Of a stretch of DNA of 53,024 nucleotides, positions 36,989-45,754 are shown in pieces; the first letter of the stretch is position 1, and each line of letters starts with the position of its first letter. This DNA comes from Balneolaceae bacterium (GTDB taxonomy: Bacteria; Bacteroidota; Rhodothermia; Balneolales; Balneolaceae), in assembly GCA_009711805.1 (NCBI GenBank), contig VEMX01000061.1, positions 1 to 53,024 on the forward strand, read 5' to 3'. The notes beneath the pieces are model-generated. The model had not been told where the DNA came from. It saw only the letters and a program-made list of their open reading frames with translations, and ran no database searches. The translations under genes were made by a program, and so were the position numbers.

Positions 36989-37513
36989 ATGAGTATTTTT
37001 AGTCCTGTTGGAAACTGGTTTAAAGCCCCGACCGGCACCGAACGCCTATGGGTTGGCTTGGCATTAAGCTGGTGTCTAATAATGTCGATTACCATGCCTT
37101 ACTGGCATTTTAAAGGAAAGCAAAACAGTACCGGGGAATCTTATAAAGTTGAAGCGGCTGCTTTTCTACAACGAGCAAATGAATTTATTGCATCTAATCA
37201 GGTAGGCGAAGAAAACGGTGTGCCCATCGTTGAGCCATCACCCGGTGGTGAAGCCTACCTGGTAGGGCAAATGTGGAGATGGTATCCAATCCTGAAGCTT
37301 AAAAAGGATCAGACCTATCGGTTACATATCTCATCCCCGGACCTGCAACATGGTTTTTCTTTATTACCCATGAATATGAACTTTCATATTCTTCCGGGCT
37401 ACGATCACGTGCTTACCATTACCCCTACATCCACAGGGTCATTTGAAATTATATGCAACGAATTTTGCGGTATCGGCCACCATATGATGACCGGCAAAAT
37501 CATTGTTGAATAA
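36989..37513 (+). CDS. CuA-containing subunit II of a nitric oxide reductase
   Basis: 174 residues. One N-terminal membrane helix (WVGLALSWCLIMSITMPYW), then a periplasmic cupredoxin domain. The complete CuA ligand set is present: His121 (LQHGFSL), Cys156, Glu158, Cys160, His164 and Met167 in CNEFCGIGHHMM, with the spacing of cytochrome oxidase subunit II. It probably accepts electrons from cytochrome c or a cupredoxin and feeds the catalytic subunit encoded 20 bp downstream. It has a single helix instead of the two of most COX II. No cytochrome c domain is attached. Confidence 0.88.
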   Translation: MSIFSPVGNWFKAPTGTERLWVGLALSWCLIMSITMPYWHFKGKQNSTGESYKVEAAAFLQRANEFIASNQVGEENGVPIVEPSPGGEAYLVGQMWRWYPILKLKKDQTYRLHISSPDLQHGFSLLPMNMNFHILPGYDHVLTITPTSTGSFEIICNEFCGIGHHMMTGKIIVE

Positions 37514-37533
37514 CCAAAAACGAGAATATAGAT

Positions 37534-39261
37534 ATGCAAGCTCTACAAGCCTTAGCCAAGTTTAGAACCTGCGAGACCACCGGTCTTAAGGTTTTTTTGA
37601 ATGCCCAGTTTTTTGTTCGCGCCAATGCCGTATTGGCGGTTGTTTTCCTTTTAGTAGGTGCCATCGCAGCCATAGGGCTGGCCCTGACCCGCTGGACCGC
37701 CGTTCACCTTTTAGATAGTGTATGGTATTATCGCCTGTTAACCCTCCATGGGGTAAATATGTTGGTCTTCTGGATCATATTTATGGAGATGGGAATACTG
37801 TACTTTGCGTCTACCACCCTGTTAAATTGCAGGCTCTTTTCGAAGAAACTGGCCTATGTATCGCTGGGATTAATGACCGTAGGCGCTGTAGTTACCGACT
37901 ATATCATCCTTGCCGGAAAGGCGGATGTACTGTTGACTTCTTATGTACCACTCAAGGCTCACCCCTTGTTCTACCTGGGGATTATACTGTTTGCAGTGGG
38001 GGCCTTGCTGGTGTGTGTCAATTTCTTTGCAACCCTGTACATAGCCAAGCGGGATAAAACTTATGAGGGATCGTTGCCGCTGGTTACATTTGGTGCTGCG
38101 GCAGCTGCTATTATTGCCGTTCTTGCTTTATTGCACGGTGCTGCTGCTCTGGTCCCAACCTACTTTTGGTCTATGGGATGGATTGAATCGGTAGACCCGG
38201 GTTTATATCGCCTGTTGTGGTGGGGACTCGGACACATGTCTCAACAGATTAATGTATGCGCCATGGTTGCTGTTTGGTACTTCATGGGTACAATGACGGT
38301 AGGGGCTAAACCTCTGAATGAAACGGTGTGTCGCGGTGCTTTTATACTGTACATCCTGTTTATCAACCTTGCTTCTGCCCACCATTTGTTAGTGGATCCA
38401 GGTGTAGGGCCAGGGTGGAAAATCTGGAACACATCGTATGCGATGTACCTTGCTGTATTGGCTTCTATGATTCACGGATACACGGTACCGGCTTCCCTTG
38501 AAGTAGCTCAGCGACGTAAGGGTTTTACCAAAGGAATTTTCGGCTGGTTCGCAAAACTCCCATGGAGAGATCCTGGCTTTTCTGCTATCCTGCTTTCCAT
38601 CGTAATATTTGGGTTTATTGGTGGCATTACCGGTGTTACCCTGGGTACCGAACAGATTAATATTATTGCGCACAATACACTTAGAATTCCGGGACACTTC
38701 CATGCCACAGTGGTTGGGGGAACAAGTTTAGCCTTTATGGGGCTGGCCTACTATTTGGTGCCGCTGATTTTCCAACGCGATTTCTATTTGAAGAAATGGG
38801 CGCGTATACAGCCATACCTGTTTGGCGGCGGAATTGTACTTATGTCGATGGGAATGTCTTTTGCCGGATCATATGGTGTGCCTCGTCGTCATTATGATAT
38901 TGATTTCACCGGTGCAACCTTGGATGCAGGATTTGATCCCATTGCTCACGTGATGTTAGGCCTGGTTGGTATAGGAGGTATTTTAGCCTTCCTTGGCTTA
39001 TTGATATTTATCGGACTGGTTGTGGCTGCAGTATTTTTTGGGCGTTCCATCGAAGGAGAGCCTATGAAGAGCTGGCAGGGCGAGCAATCCACGAAAATGA
39101 AAGACGAACTCATCAGCAAAGGGTATGAAGAAGAAGGAAAAGACTACAAGCATATCAAAACCCCGGGTACGCTTACGGTAGTCCTCATATTCCTGTTCAC
39201 ATTTGCTGTGTACTACTTCGCCAACTGGAAAGCACTGGCTGATGTATGGTTTGTAAGATAG
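37534..39261 (+). CDS. Nitric oxide reductase catalytic subunit I (heme-copper superfamily, eNOR-like)
   Basis: 575 residues, about 12-13 helices. All six metal-ligand histidines are seen: His72 (LTLHGVNMLVFW), His234 (GLGHMSQQIN), His283/His284 (SAHHLLVDPG), and His388/His390 (PGHFHATVVGG). There is no tyrosine at the positions used for the His-Tyr cross-link of oxygen reductases, so NO reduction is favoured. The fourth residue after His234 is Gln238, where cNOR has the FeB ligand Glu; this recalls the eNOR group described from Rhodothermus-like bacteria. Reaction: 2 NO + 2 e- + 2 H+ to N2O + H2O. The last helix (LIFLFTFAVYYFAN) is separated by a charged loop. Confidence 0.82.
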   Translation: MQALQALAKFRTCETTGLKVFLNAQFFVRANAVLAVVFLLVGAIAAIGLALTRWTAVHLLDSVWYYRLLTLHGVNMLVFWIIFMEMGILYFASTTLLNCRLFSKKLAYVSLGLMTVGAVVTDYIILAGKADVLLTSYVPLKAHPLFYLGIILFAVGALLVCVNFFATLYIAKRDKTYEGSLPLVTFGAAAAAIIAVLALLHGAAALVPTYFWSMGWIESVDPGLYRLLWWGLGHMSQQINVCAMVAVWYFMGTMTVGAKPLNETVCRGAFILYILFINLASAHHLLVDPGVGPGWKIWNTSYAMYLAVLASMIHGYTVPASLEVAQRRKGFTKGIFGWFAKLPWRDPGFSAILLSIVIFGFIGGITGVTLGTEQINIIAHNTLRIPGHFHATVVGGTSLAFMGLAYYLVPLIFQRDFYLKKWARIQPYLFGGGIVLMSMGMSFAGSYGVPRRHYDIDFTGATLDAGFDPIAHVMLGLVGIGGILAFLGLLIFIGLVVAAVFFGRSIEGEPMKSWQGEQSTKMKDELISKGYEEEGKDYKHIKTPGTLTVVLIFLFTFAVYYFANWKALADVWFVR

Positions 39262-39272
39262 GTAGGGGTACC

Positions 39273-39352
39273 CATTAACATGCGTTAGGAAACGCACATG
39301 TTAATGATAATGCCGGGCTGATTTTGCTCTTTTTAAGGGTGGGTCGGCCCGG
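39273..39352 (+). promoter_or_regulatory. Two stem-loops between the NOR subunit and SCO genes
   Basis: CATTAACATG...CGTT (39273 on) pairs with AACGCACATGTTAATG (to 39306), interrupted only by a two-base bulge. CCGGGCTGA (39313 on) pairs with TCGGCCCGG (to 39352), one G-T-type mismatch, with a loop of about 20 bases. No T-run follows, so these look more like mRNA-stabilising or attenuating structures than a full terminator. They fill the 115-bp gap. Confidence 0.5.
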
Positions 39353-39376
39353 TTATTTAAAAAAGAAGGTTATATC

Positions 39377-40348
39377 ATGAAAGAAGACAAGATGAATAAG
39401 AAATACAAAAATGTGCTGCACCGGATGGAACGGTTTTTTTCTTCATGGAAATTTCCGGTGTTCACACTTTCGGTGCTTTTCTTCTTTGGGATGTTGGTAA
39501 TTGCTATAAGTTTAATCCCGGTTTCACCTACAGGAATAGGAGCTTTTGCTGAAGACTTTAAAACCTGGTGCCTGGGTTATGATCCGGCAACGGGGGAGAT
39601 AGAGTCGATTTATTTGGTGATGTTTATTGTACAGCCTGTAATCCTATCTGCATTTATATTGGGATTCTGGTTTACCCCTTTAAAGGAGTTGCGCAAAACA
39701 GGACTTAAACAAGCAGCTCCCTATATTGCTGTAGGAATAACAACCGTTTTTCTCATAGCTACCACATTTCCCTCTCTATATACACCCTCGCCTCAAAATG
39801 AATTGCCATTCCCGGCAGAGGAAATACGAACAAGCTTAACCCCTCCCGGCTTTAAACTGATAAACCAGGATAAAGACGAAATTCAACTGGTAGATTTTAA
39901 GGGACAGGTAGTAATAGTGACCGCCGTATATGCCTCCTGCACAGAAACCTGTCCGATTATTCTTGAACAAGCAAAAGAAGTTCTGAATGAACTCACCAAA
40001 GAGGAAGCTGCCCAGGTTCAGCTTATGGCATTGACCATGGATCCGGATAAGGACACCCCTAAAATGCTAAAAATGACTGCTGAACATTATGGACTGGAAG
40101 GTACCAATCAGCATTTGTTGACAGGAGAAACAAACTACATAAATGATATTTTAGACCGACTAAACATCTTAAGAGAGCGTAGAGAAGACGGACGAATTGA
40201 CCATGCCAATATTTTCCTGTTGATTGATAAAACAGGTCATATTGCATATCGCTTTACCATTGGTGAGCGGCAAAAAAAATGGTTGCTTAAAGCAACTAAG
40301 CTGCTTGCCGGAGAAGAAAGCGAAGCCGCTACGATGTCTTCGCTGTAA
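39377..40348 (+). CDS. SCO1/SenC-type copper chaperone with N-terminal membrane domain
   Basis: 323 residues. Three membrane helices occupy about residues 26-130 (e.g. FTLSVLFFFGMLVIAISL), more than the single anchor of standard SCO proteins. The C-terminal thioredoxin-like domain has the copper motif Cys188-TET-Cys192 (ASCTETCPIIL) and His276 (GRIDHANIFLLID), the normal SCO ligand set. It probably loads copper into the CuA site of the subunit II encoded upstream. AGAAGG lies 9 bp before the ATG. The next gene starts 23 bp after its stop. Confidence 0.85.
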   Translation: MKEDKMNKKYKNVLHRMERFFSSWKFPVFTLSVLFFFGMLVIAISLIPVSPTGIGAFAEDFKTWCLGYDPATGEIESIYLVMFIVQPVILSAFILGFWFTPLKELRKTGLKQAAPYIAVGITTVFLIATTFPSLYTPSPQNELPFPAEEIRTSLTPPGFKLINQDKDEIQLVDFKGQVVIVTAVYASCTETCPIILEQAKEVLNELTKEEAAQVQLMALTMDPDKDTPKMLKMTAEHYGLEGTNQHLLTGETNYINDILDRLNILRERREDGRIDHANIFLLIDKTGHIAYRFTIGERQKKWLLKATKLLAGEESEAATMSSL

Positions 40349-40371
40349 AACCAAGCTGAGCGCAACACATA

Positions 40372-42522
40372 ATGGATACTATTAAAGAAGAAATTGATTT
40401 AGTAGAGTTGGCCTGGAAGGGAAGCTCGTCAAATTCTATAGCCGATGACTACTCCGCCCAACTAAAGGATAAACGACAGGATACTGTTCTGCGCGGGAAT
40501 AAACTGTTGAGGCTGGCAGATCGTTGGTTCCATCGGCTCGATCGTTTTGTGGAAGAATCTATTCCTTCTGCTTTAAACCCATTCACACAATCGGGAGCTA
40601 TCGCCAATACAACCTTTATTATTGCGTTGATCTCGGGCTTCATCATATTGATATGGTATAAGCCAAGTGTGTACCAAGCCTATGATTCCCTCCAGGCCAT
40701 TGATCCTGTAGGAGGGTTTTTTAGAGCACTTCACCGCTATAGTTCTGATGCGTGCATGTTATTTATACTGTTTCATGCTTTTAAGATGTTTTTTGCCGGC
40801 AGGTTTGATAAAAGCCGGTGGCTTGCCTGGGTAACCGGTATAGCCGCTGTTTTTATGCTGTGGTTCGATGGCTGGCTTGGATACTGGCTGGTATGGGACG
40901 AACGTGCCAATCAGGTTGCAGCAGGTACGGCCAAGATATTGGATCAGCTTCCTATATTTGCGGAACCACTCAGTCGGTCGTTTCTGACAGATACCAGCTT
41001 CAATTCATTGCTGTTTTTTCTTGTATTCTTTATTCATATGCTGATTCCCCTGGCTATTGGGATTGCATTGTGGATGCATGTTTCCAGGCTTAATAAAGCC
41101 AATTTCATCACCCGTAAAAAGATGACCATAGCAGTGACGGCCTCCCTGGCTGTACTTTCTATTATAGCCCCGGCTGATTTAACCAAACCAGCGCTTATGC
41201 TGGAGATACAGGAAGCCATGCCCATAGACTATTTCTATATGCTTCCTGTTTACCTTACCGATCGCCTCGGCGGCGGACTGTTGTGGATGATATTTCTGAT
41301 TACTTTTGTAGGTTTTATGAGCATGCCCTGGGTGTTTACCAAAAAAGAAATTTCGAAACCGAAAGTAGATCCGGATAAGTGTAACGGCTGTGAACAGTGC
41401 TATAAAGACTGTCCCTTTAATGCCATTACTATGTTTCCCAGAGACGAAGAGGATAAAAAGAAGGGAGATTTCTACGCCTCTATCGACCCATCCAAATGTG
41501 TGTCGTGTGGTATATGTGTGGGGGCTTGCGATCCGGTAGGTATTGAGTTTCCCCGGCTTCCCGCTAATGATATTCGCAAAGAGACCGATCAGTGGCTTAA
41601 TACGCATCTGAATGATGGCAGAAAAGTACATGTCGCCTATGTGTGTTCCAACTCAGCAGGATCTGATCTGCATATAGATGAACAAACGGGACATTGTAAA
41701 GAGCTTCCGGGGTACCTGGTGCGGGCTATTCCATGTACAGGATGGGTTCACCCATTGATGATAGAACGAGCACTTAGAAAGGGAGCCGAAGGGGTGCTTG
41801 TGGTAGGCTGTCAGTCGGAGCCGGATTACCGCCTTGGGGCTATGTGGACAGAAAAACGGATTACAGGAAAACGGCATCCGCGGCTAAGAGAAGATAAAGT
41901 GGATGCCTCCCATATTGAATACCTGCAGTATAATCGCTCGGACTTTGACGGTTTTATTAAAGCAGCACGCAGGTTTCAACGGACATCTACCAGGACAGTT
42001 AAACCAATTGCACAAGCAGGAGGTAAAGCTAAAAAATATTTTAAAGCCGCTCTTATACTACTAATATTGGGTTCATTGACGTATTTCTTTAGCAAGGGGC
42101 CATATACAGTTCCCATCCAAAATGAATCTGAGTTGGTAGTTTCATTTTCTTTATCGGGGCGGTCTGTTGAGAAGGCAGAGGTATCTGCTTCATCACAAGA
42201 AGACCTGTTGCCACATATGCGGGGACAAGGCGTGCCGATAGAGCGGGAACGCGCTGATGTACGGTTAAAAGTGTTGGTTGATGGCAAAGAAGTACTCAAT
42301 CGGAAGTACGAACCCAAAGGATTTTTTAATGATGGAAATAGTGGTGGATTGGAATACATCCCCATAAAATCAGGCCGGCATACTGTAGAAATATATCTTG
42401 GTGATACTACCGATGACGAATGGCTATACACGGATGAAAGAATCGTAGAGTTCGAGAAACACCACCGAACAGTGATCCTGTTTGGCAAGGGAGACGGCTT
42501 CCAATGGCATCCTGAGCAATAG
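40372..42522 (+). CDS. Cytochrome b - 2x[4Fe-4S] ferredoxin - MvhD-like fusion protein
   Basis: 716 residues. Residues 75-320: a bc1/b6-type cytochrome b with four membrane helices and more, whose two heme His pairs are 14 residues apart (His121/His135 in LHRYSS and LFHAFK; His222/His236 in FIHMLIPL and WMHVSRL). Residues 331-395: two CxxCxxCxxxCP clusters (Cys337/340/343/347 and 376/379/382/386). Residues 418-520: a domain like MvhD/FlpD of heterodisulfide reductase complexes (AIPCTGWVHP, GAEGVLVVGC), with Cys425, 442, 455 and 480, fewer than MvhD usually has. A TM helix (557-573) and a beta-rich C-terminal domain follow. It probably moves electrons between the quinone pool, a cytosolic Fe-S partner and the NOR system; the direction is unknown. 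Last gene of the operon. Confidence 0.8.
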   Translation: MDTIKEEIDLVELAWKGSSSNSIADDYSAQLKDKRQDTVLRGNKLLRLADRWFHRLDRFVEESIPSALNPFTQSGAIANTTFIIALISGFIILIWYKPSVYQAYDSLQAIDPVGGFFRALHRYSSDACMLFILFHAFKMFFAGRFDKSRWLAWVTGIAAVFMLWFDGWLGYWLVWDERANQVAAGTAKILDQLPIFAEPLSRSFLTDTSFNSLLFFLVFFIHMLIPLAIGIALWMHVSRLNKANFITRKKMTIAVTASLAVLSIIAPADLTKPALMLEIQEAMPIDYFYMLPVYLTDRLGGGLLWMIFLITFVGFMSMPWVFTKKEISKPKVDPDKCNGCEQCYKDCPFNAITMFPRDEEDKKKGDFYASIDPSKCVSCGICVGACDPVGIEFPRLPANDIRKETDQWLNTHLNDGRKVHVAYVCSNSAGSDLHIDEQTGHCKELPGYLVRAIPCTGWVHPLMIERALRKGAEGVLVVGCQSEPDYRLGAMWTEKRITGKRHPRLREDKVDASHIEYLQYNRSDFDGFIKAARRFQRTSTRTVKPIAQAGGKAKKYFKAALILLILGSLTYFFSKGPYTVPIQNESELVVSFSLSGRSVEKAEVSASSQEDLLPHMRGQGVPIERERADVRLKVLVDGKEVLNRKYEPKGFFNDGNSGGLEYIPIKSGRHTVEIYLGDTTDDEWLYTDERIVEFEKHHRTVILFGKGDGFQWHPEQ

Positions 42523-42545
42523 GGAAGGTTTAATAATTGCGCTTA

Positions 42546-42775
42546 ACCCGAATTATTCACGAATGGATGCAAAATGGCGATCTATATACTTGAATATATT
42601 ATCGGTGAATTGCTTTATGCAATAGCCCAATTTTGAGGTACGGATTAGGCGGCGAAATTTCCCCGTACGCTGCGTTCAAGTGAAAATTGGGGTACACAGG
42701 GTACCACAGTACCCTTCCGTTCCCATTTCCACTTCGCCTTGCGTACGATTAAATTTCTTGGTGAATAATCCGGGT
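42546..42775. mobile_element. Miniature TA-flanked element, copy B
   Basis: 230 bp from ACCCGAATTATTCACGAA to TTGGTGAATAATCCGGGT, with TA on both sides (42544-42545, 42776-42777). It differs from copy A by four bases in all. It follows the cytochrome b fusion gene by 23 bp, so it may affect read-through. Next to it, GGATTATTTATCAAACTCC (42783 on) looks like a worn relic of another terminus. Non-coding. Confidence 0.8.
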
Positions 42776-42894
42776 TAAGCTGGATTATTTATCAAACTCC
42801 TTAGATCTTTAGGGGCAGGCATCCACTTTTGTCTTCACACTTCTGCTCTCTGCCTTCTCATTCCATCACCTAAGAGCAAATGACCAACTAACAG

Positions 42895-43239
42895 CTACAA
42901 CATGGTGCGGTTGTAATAGGTAGCCTTTTCAAACTCACTGACATTCATAGCAATATTAGGAACATCAGGAAACAGCAATACTAATTTTTCGACAACGCTT
43001 TTGGATAAGAGTGCCTTTTGTTCCGCTGTACGCCCCTGCATGATATATGAGAATACATGAATATATGGTTCCCTCTTATTTCCAACCGAATATACTTTGC
43101 ACGTACGAACCCTTATTTTTATGTCATTTTGATCAAACAGTTTGGAGGTATTTGCTGTTTTATGTACTTCTTTAATGATTTCTTCCTTCGAATGGGTATC
43201 CAACAATTCTTCTGGACAATCGACAATAAAATGGGGCAT
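42895..43239 (-). CDS. 5-carboxymethyl-2-hydroxymuconate isomerase (CHMI)-family tautomerase
   Basis: 114 residues. It begins MPHFIVDCPEEL; Pro2 becomes the N-terminal catalytic proline after Met removal, as in the tautomerase superfamily, and PHFIV is shared with CHMI enzymes. YIHVFSYIMQGRTAEQK is the conserved middle block. CHMI isomerises an intermediate of homoprotocatechuate (4-hydroxyphenylacetate) breakdown, but no other gene of that pathway is nearby, so the real substrate is open. Isolated between mobile elements. Confidence 0.75.
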   Translation of the reverse strand: MPHFIVDCPEELLDTHSKEEIIKEVHKTANTSKLFDQNDIKIRVRTCKVYSVGNKREPYIHVFSYIMQGRTAEQKALLSKSVVEKLVLLFPDVPNIAMNVSEFEKATYYNRTML

Positions 43240-43389
43240 AGGTATATCCTGTAAGTAGGAAAGTGAAAATGGTTTGTCTTATTCTAAAACTACTTCAATC
43301 CCCATTTTTCGACAATCGTTCAGTAAAGAATCTTGAATTAGGAATGGTACAATTATCAATGGTTTTTGTTTGTGTGCACTATTTAATTA

Positions 43390-43555
43390 CCCTCAGATCT
43401 CTTAAGTCTTACAGCGAGCCTCGAAACTATTATTCGAAAAAAAATGTAGAACGAGCGCTGACTTAAGAGTCCCGGCTCAGCAAATCTCCGACTTGCATCA
43501 GAACAACCGTGTTTTATCTGTAGATATGACGGGGTTCAAAATATATAATCATCAA
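43390..43555 (+). repeat. 166-bp direct repeat R2, left copy
   Basis: It starts CCCTCAGATCTCTTAAGTC and ends ATATATAATCATCAA. The right copy is at 45755-45920 in the same orientation, with about 7 differences. Inside, CTCTTAAGTC (about 43397) is inverted as GACTTAAGAG (about 43461-43470), so the first half can form a hairpin. Non-coding. It lies in the 357-bp gap between the tautomerase and ATP-grasp genes, where no gene is seen. Confidence 0.85.
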
Positions 43556-43596
43556 AAGCAATATTCTAAAGTTGTGTTAAATACGGTTGTTTAAGG

Positions 43597-44691
43597 TCAT
43601 TCTGCATGAGCTGGTTTATTAACCCACAATGGGTAATTCCATTTTTCAGGATACTGCAACAAATCCTGAAACAGTCTGACATGTGCCGCTGAAATAGGTA
43701 TGTCGGTAAGATCTTCGAGCCAGCCCCACTGCCCAAATGGGTTTATTTCAAGAAATACATAATCTCCTTCCGGAGTTACAATAAGATCAATAGCTCCATA
43801 TAAAAGGTGAAGCTGCTTTACTAAATCCAGGCAATGGCGGTTTATTTTTTTCGGGAGTTGATGGACATAATGCGGAGTGTGATCTAAGTCGTAGTTTCGC
43901 CAATCCATTTTTGTATAGGAGCTCTGTTGTGAGTGTATTTCCACGGCATGTACCTCCTGTCCAACAACCGTGGCCCGAATTTCAAAATCCTTTGGAATCT
44001 CCTTTTGATAGATGCAGGGGCAGGCGTGAAGTTTGTTTTCATGTTCAAGGTCCTTTTTATAAACTCTGCTTGTAAATAAGCCCCGTTCGTTCCCGTTGAT
44101 ATCTACGGCCACAGAGTTTTGAATAGCTTTTATTATAGTTTTCCCATTGCATTTTTTCCAAAACGCTCGAATTTCTTCCGGGTTGTTACCAATATAGGTT
44201 TCAGGAATCTTGAAACCGCACTGTTGGGCAACAGCTAATTGTAATGTTCGGGCAGAAGCTTTTTGCCCTTGTATTGGATTGCAAACCACCGGTACTATCC
44301 CTGCTGTATAAAAGCTTTTCATAAACCAATTGACTTCTGTATTGATAAATTCAATCATATCATCATTGGGAGTATCCCATGGAGCATGCTCTTTAGTGGG
44401 GCGGCGATACCATACGGCCCCAATATCTGTACCCAAAGAAACACTTAGTTTGGAATGATTAACAGCTGATTTCAGATCAGGCGACAGGTTGATTATGGCA
44501 GTGGTATCCAGAGCTCCTTGCCACTTGTTATTATTCCATTGAAATCCCATGCAAGACTGGGTGGGTATTGAGCCGGGATCCCACCATATCCAGGGGACCT
44601 GATGACGGTTGAGCTCAGGCAAAATATGCTCAACCGTCTTATCAGATTTACGACTCAATATAAGTAGTGCAACTTCTTCTATTTTACTCAT
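43597..44691 (-). CDS. ATP-grasp enzyme of the MvdD/graspetide-synthetase type
   Basis: 364 residues. IGAVWYRRP near 90-98, CNPIQGQKASARTLQLAVA, GFKIPETYIGNNPEE, DFEIRATVVG (Arg239), GAIDLIVTPEGDYVFLEINP with metal ligands Asp302, Glu315 and Asn317, and GQWGWLE form the full pattern of the MvdC/MvdD (microviridin-type) ATP-grasp ligases. These join acidic side chains to Ser/Thr or Lys of a precursor peptide. No standard short precursor with a PFFARFL-like leader is seen. The gene lies 38 bp after the unknown 290-residue gene, same strand, and both sit between the R2 direct repeats. The substrate may be that neighbour or something encoded elsewhere. Confidence 0.8.
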   Translation of the reverse strand: MSKIEEVALLILSRKSDKTVEHILPELNRHQVPWIWWDPGSIPTQSCMGFQWNNNKWQGALDTTAIINLSPDLKSAVNHSKLSVSLGTDIGAVWYRRPTKEHAPWDTPNDDMIEFINTEVNWFMKSFYTAGIVPVVCNPIQGQKASARTLQLAVAQQCGFKIPETYIGNNPEEIRAFWKKCNGKTIIKAIQNSVAVDINGNERGLFTSRVYKKDLEHENKLHACPCIYQKEIPKDFEIRATVVGQEVHAVEIHSQQSSYTKMDWRNYDLDHTPHYVHQLPKKINRHCLDLVKQLHLLYGAIDLIVTPEGDYVFLEINPFGQWGWLEDLTDIPISAAHVRLFQDLLQYPEKWNYPLWVNKPAHAE

Positions 44692-44729
44692 ATTGCGAAA
44701 TTATTTTAAACTAATGATAGAATTAGTTG

Positions 44730-45602
44730 TTATTCTGATACAGATGACCTTAGTGAAAAGAACTGAGTTCCATCTTCCTGAGCGTGGAGATCAACCAAAA
44801 ATTGATGATTGAAATTGGAATATGGATCCCGATCTCCCTCTGCTATAGCCGGTTTTGCTTTTCCTCCAACAATCCTGATTAAAGAAGTGAGCCCACTTTC
44901 GTGTTGGATATAGGCATGGTAGGCTTCAGGAGAGTTTTTGTTACCACTAAAATCACAAAAGGGATATCTTTTTTTTGTACTGGCAAACCTCTTTTCTACT
45001 TCCGCACACCAGTCATACCCTGTGTTAGAACCTGATTTGTCTTTATCCAGCATAGGAGTTGTTATAGCTTCATTAATCAACTCTGTAAGCTGATCAATTT
45101 CTCCTGTTTTCATTTCTTCAACAGACGTTTCAAAAATACCCATGCTGATTGAATCAGAAGGGCATGGATCATCACCACCTGTATCCGACATGCAGCCGTT
45201 GTCATAAATTTTGGTACATTTATCTCCGGTTGTACAGCACGAGGTGGCTTGCATACGGTTGTGCATACCTTCAAGAGAGAGTCCCTTTCGAACTATAAGG
45301 GGTTCAATGAAAATAGCATCTCTATATAGTGAATATTCCAAATACCCTTCCGTAAAGAGGAGCTGGAAACCATACCCCACACGTGAATTGTTTGATACCG
45401 GACCGGAGATAAGGCCTATTTTTTTATCCAGGCCGCATCCCCCAACGGCTTCAAGTACTTCTTTATGCATATATTTAGCCTTGGCTCCCATAGACACACC
45501 ATCTGACATCGTTTGAATCAATGGTCTCATGACCTTTTGTGCAATCTCGATAGGTGTCACAGCAAGATCAGGTGTCTTTGAATATGTTGTTTGATTATTC
45601 AT
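44730..45602 (-). CDS. Unrecognised cysteine-containing protein paired with the ATP-grasp enzyme
   Basis: 290 residues, no signal peptide and no membrane helix. I do not recognise a family. The N-terminal 50 residues are hydrophilic (MNNQTTYSKTPDLAVTPIEI). A middle stretch from 118 to 152 is crowded with Cys (122, 123, 129, 137, 147), Thr, Ser and Asp (CCTTGDKC, CMSDTGGDDPCPSD) and could be a metal site or a modification region. Further Cys at 56, 199 and 216. The C-terminus (FNHQFLVDLHAQEDGTQFFS) looks globular. It is the first gene of a two-gene operon with the ATP-grasp enzyme, so it may be its substrate, a partner enzyme or a recognition protein. Confidence 0.7.
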   Translation of the reverse strand: MNNQTTYSKTPDLAVTPIEIAQKVMRPLIQTMSDGVSMGAKAKYMHKEVLEAVGGCGLDKKIGLISGPVSNNSRVGYGFQLLFTEGYLEYSLYRDAIFIEPLIVRKGLSLEGMHNRMQATSCCTTGDKCTKIYDNGCMSDTGGDDPCPSDSISMGIFETSVEEMKTGEIDQLTELINEAITTPMLDKDKSGSNTGYDWCAEVEKRFASTKKRYPFCDFSGNKNSPEAYHAYIQHESGLTSLIRIVGGKAKPAIAEGDRDPYSNFNHQFLVDLHAQEDGTQFFSLRSSVSE

Positions 45603-45641
45603 AATTTCTCACTTTGTTTTTATTGGTGTTTTACTACTTCG

Positions 45642-45656
45642 AAGAGATAAACTCTT
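45642..45656. promoter_or_regulatory. Small inverted repeat upstream of the ATP-grasp operon
   Basis: AAGAG-ATAAA-CTCTT lies about 40 bp before the ATG at 45602. It could be an operator or part of the leader. The remaining sequence up to the repeat at 45755 is AT-rich and would hold the promoter; no clear -33/-7 pair is seen. Confidence 0.35.
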
Positions 45657-45754
45657 GACTTCATTAGTAAGAAGGAATAACAGACAAGTCCTTACAAAAA
45701 ATAGCAGCTTTTTTTTATTCTGTGCAGGCTTGCAAAAAAATCAACCCTCAGATC

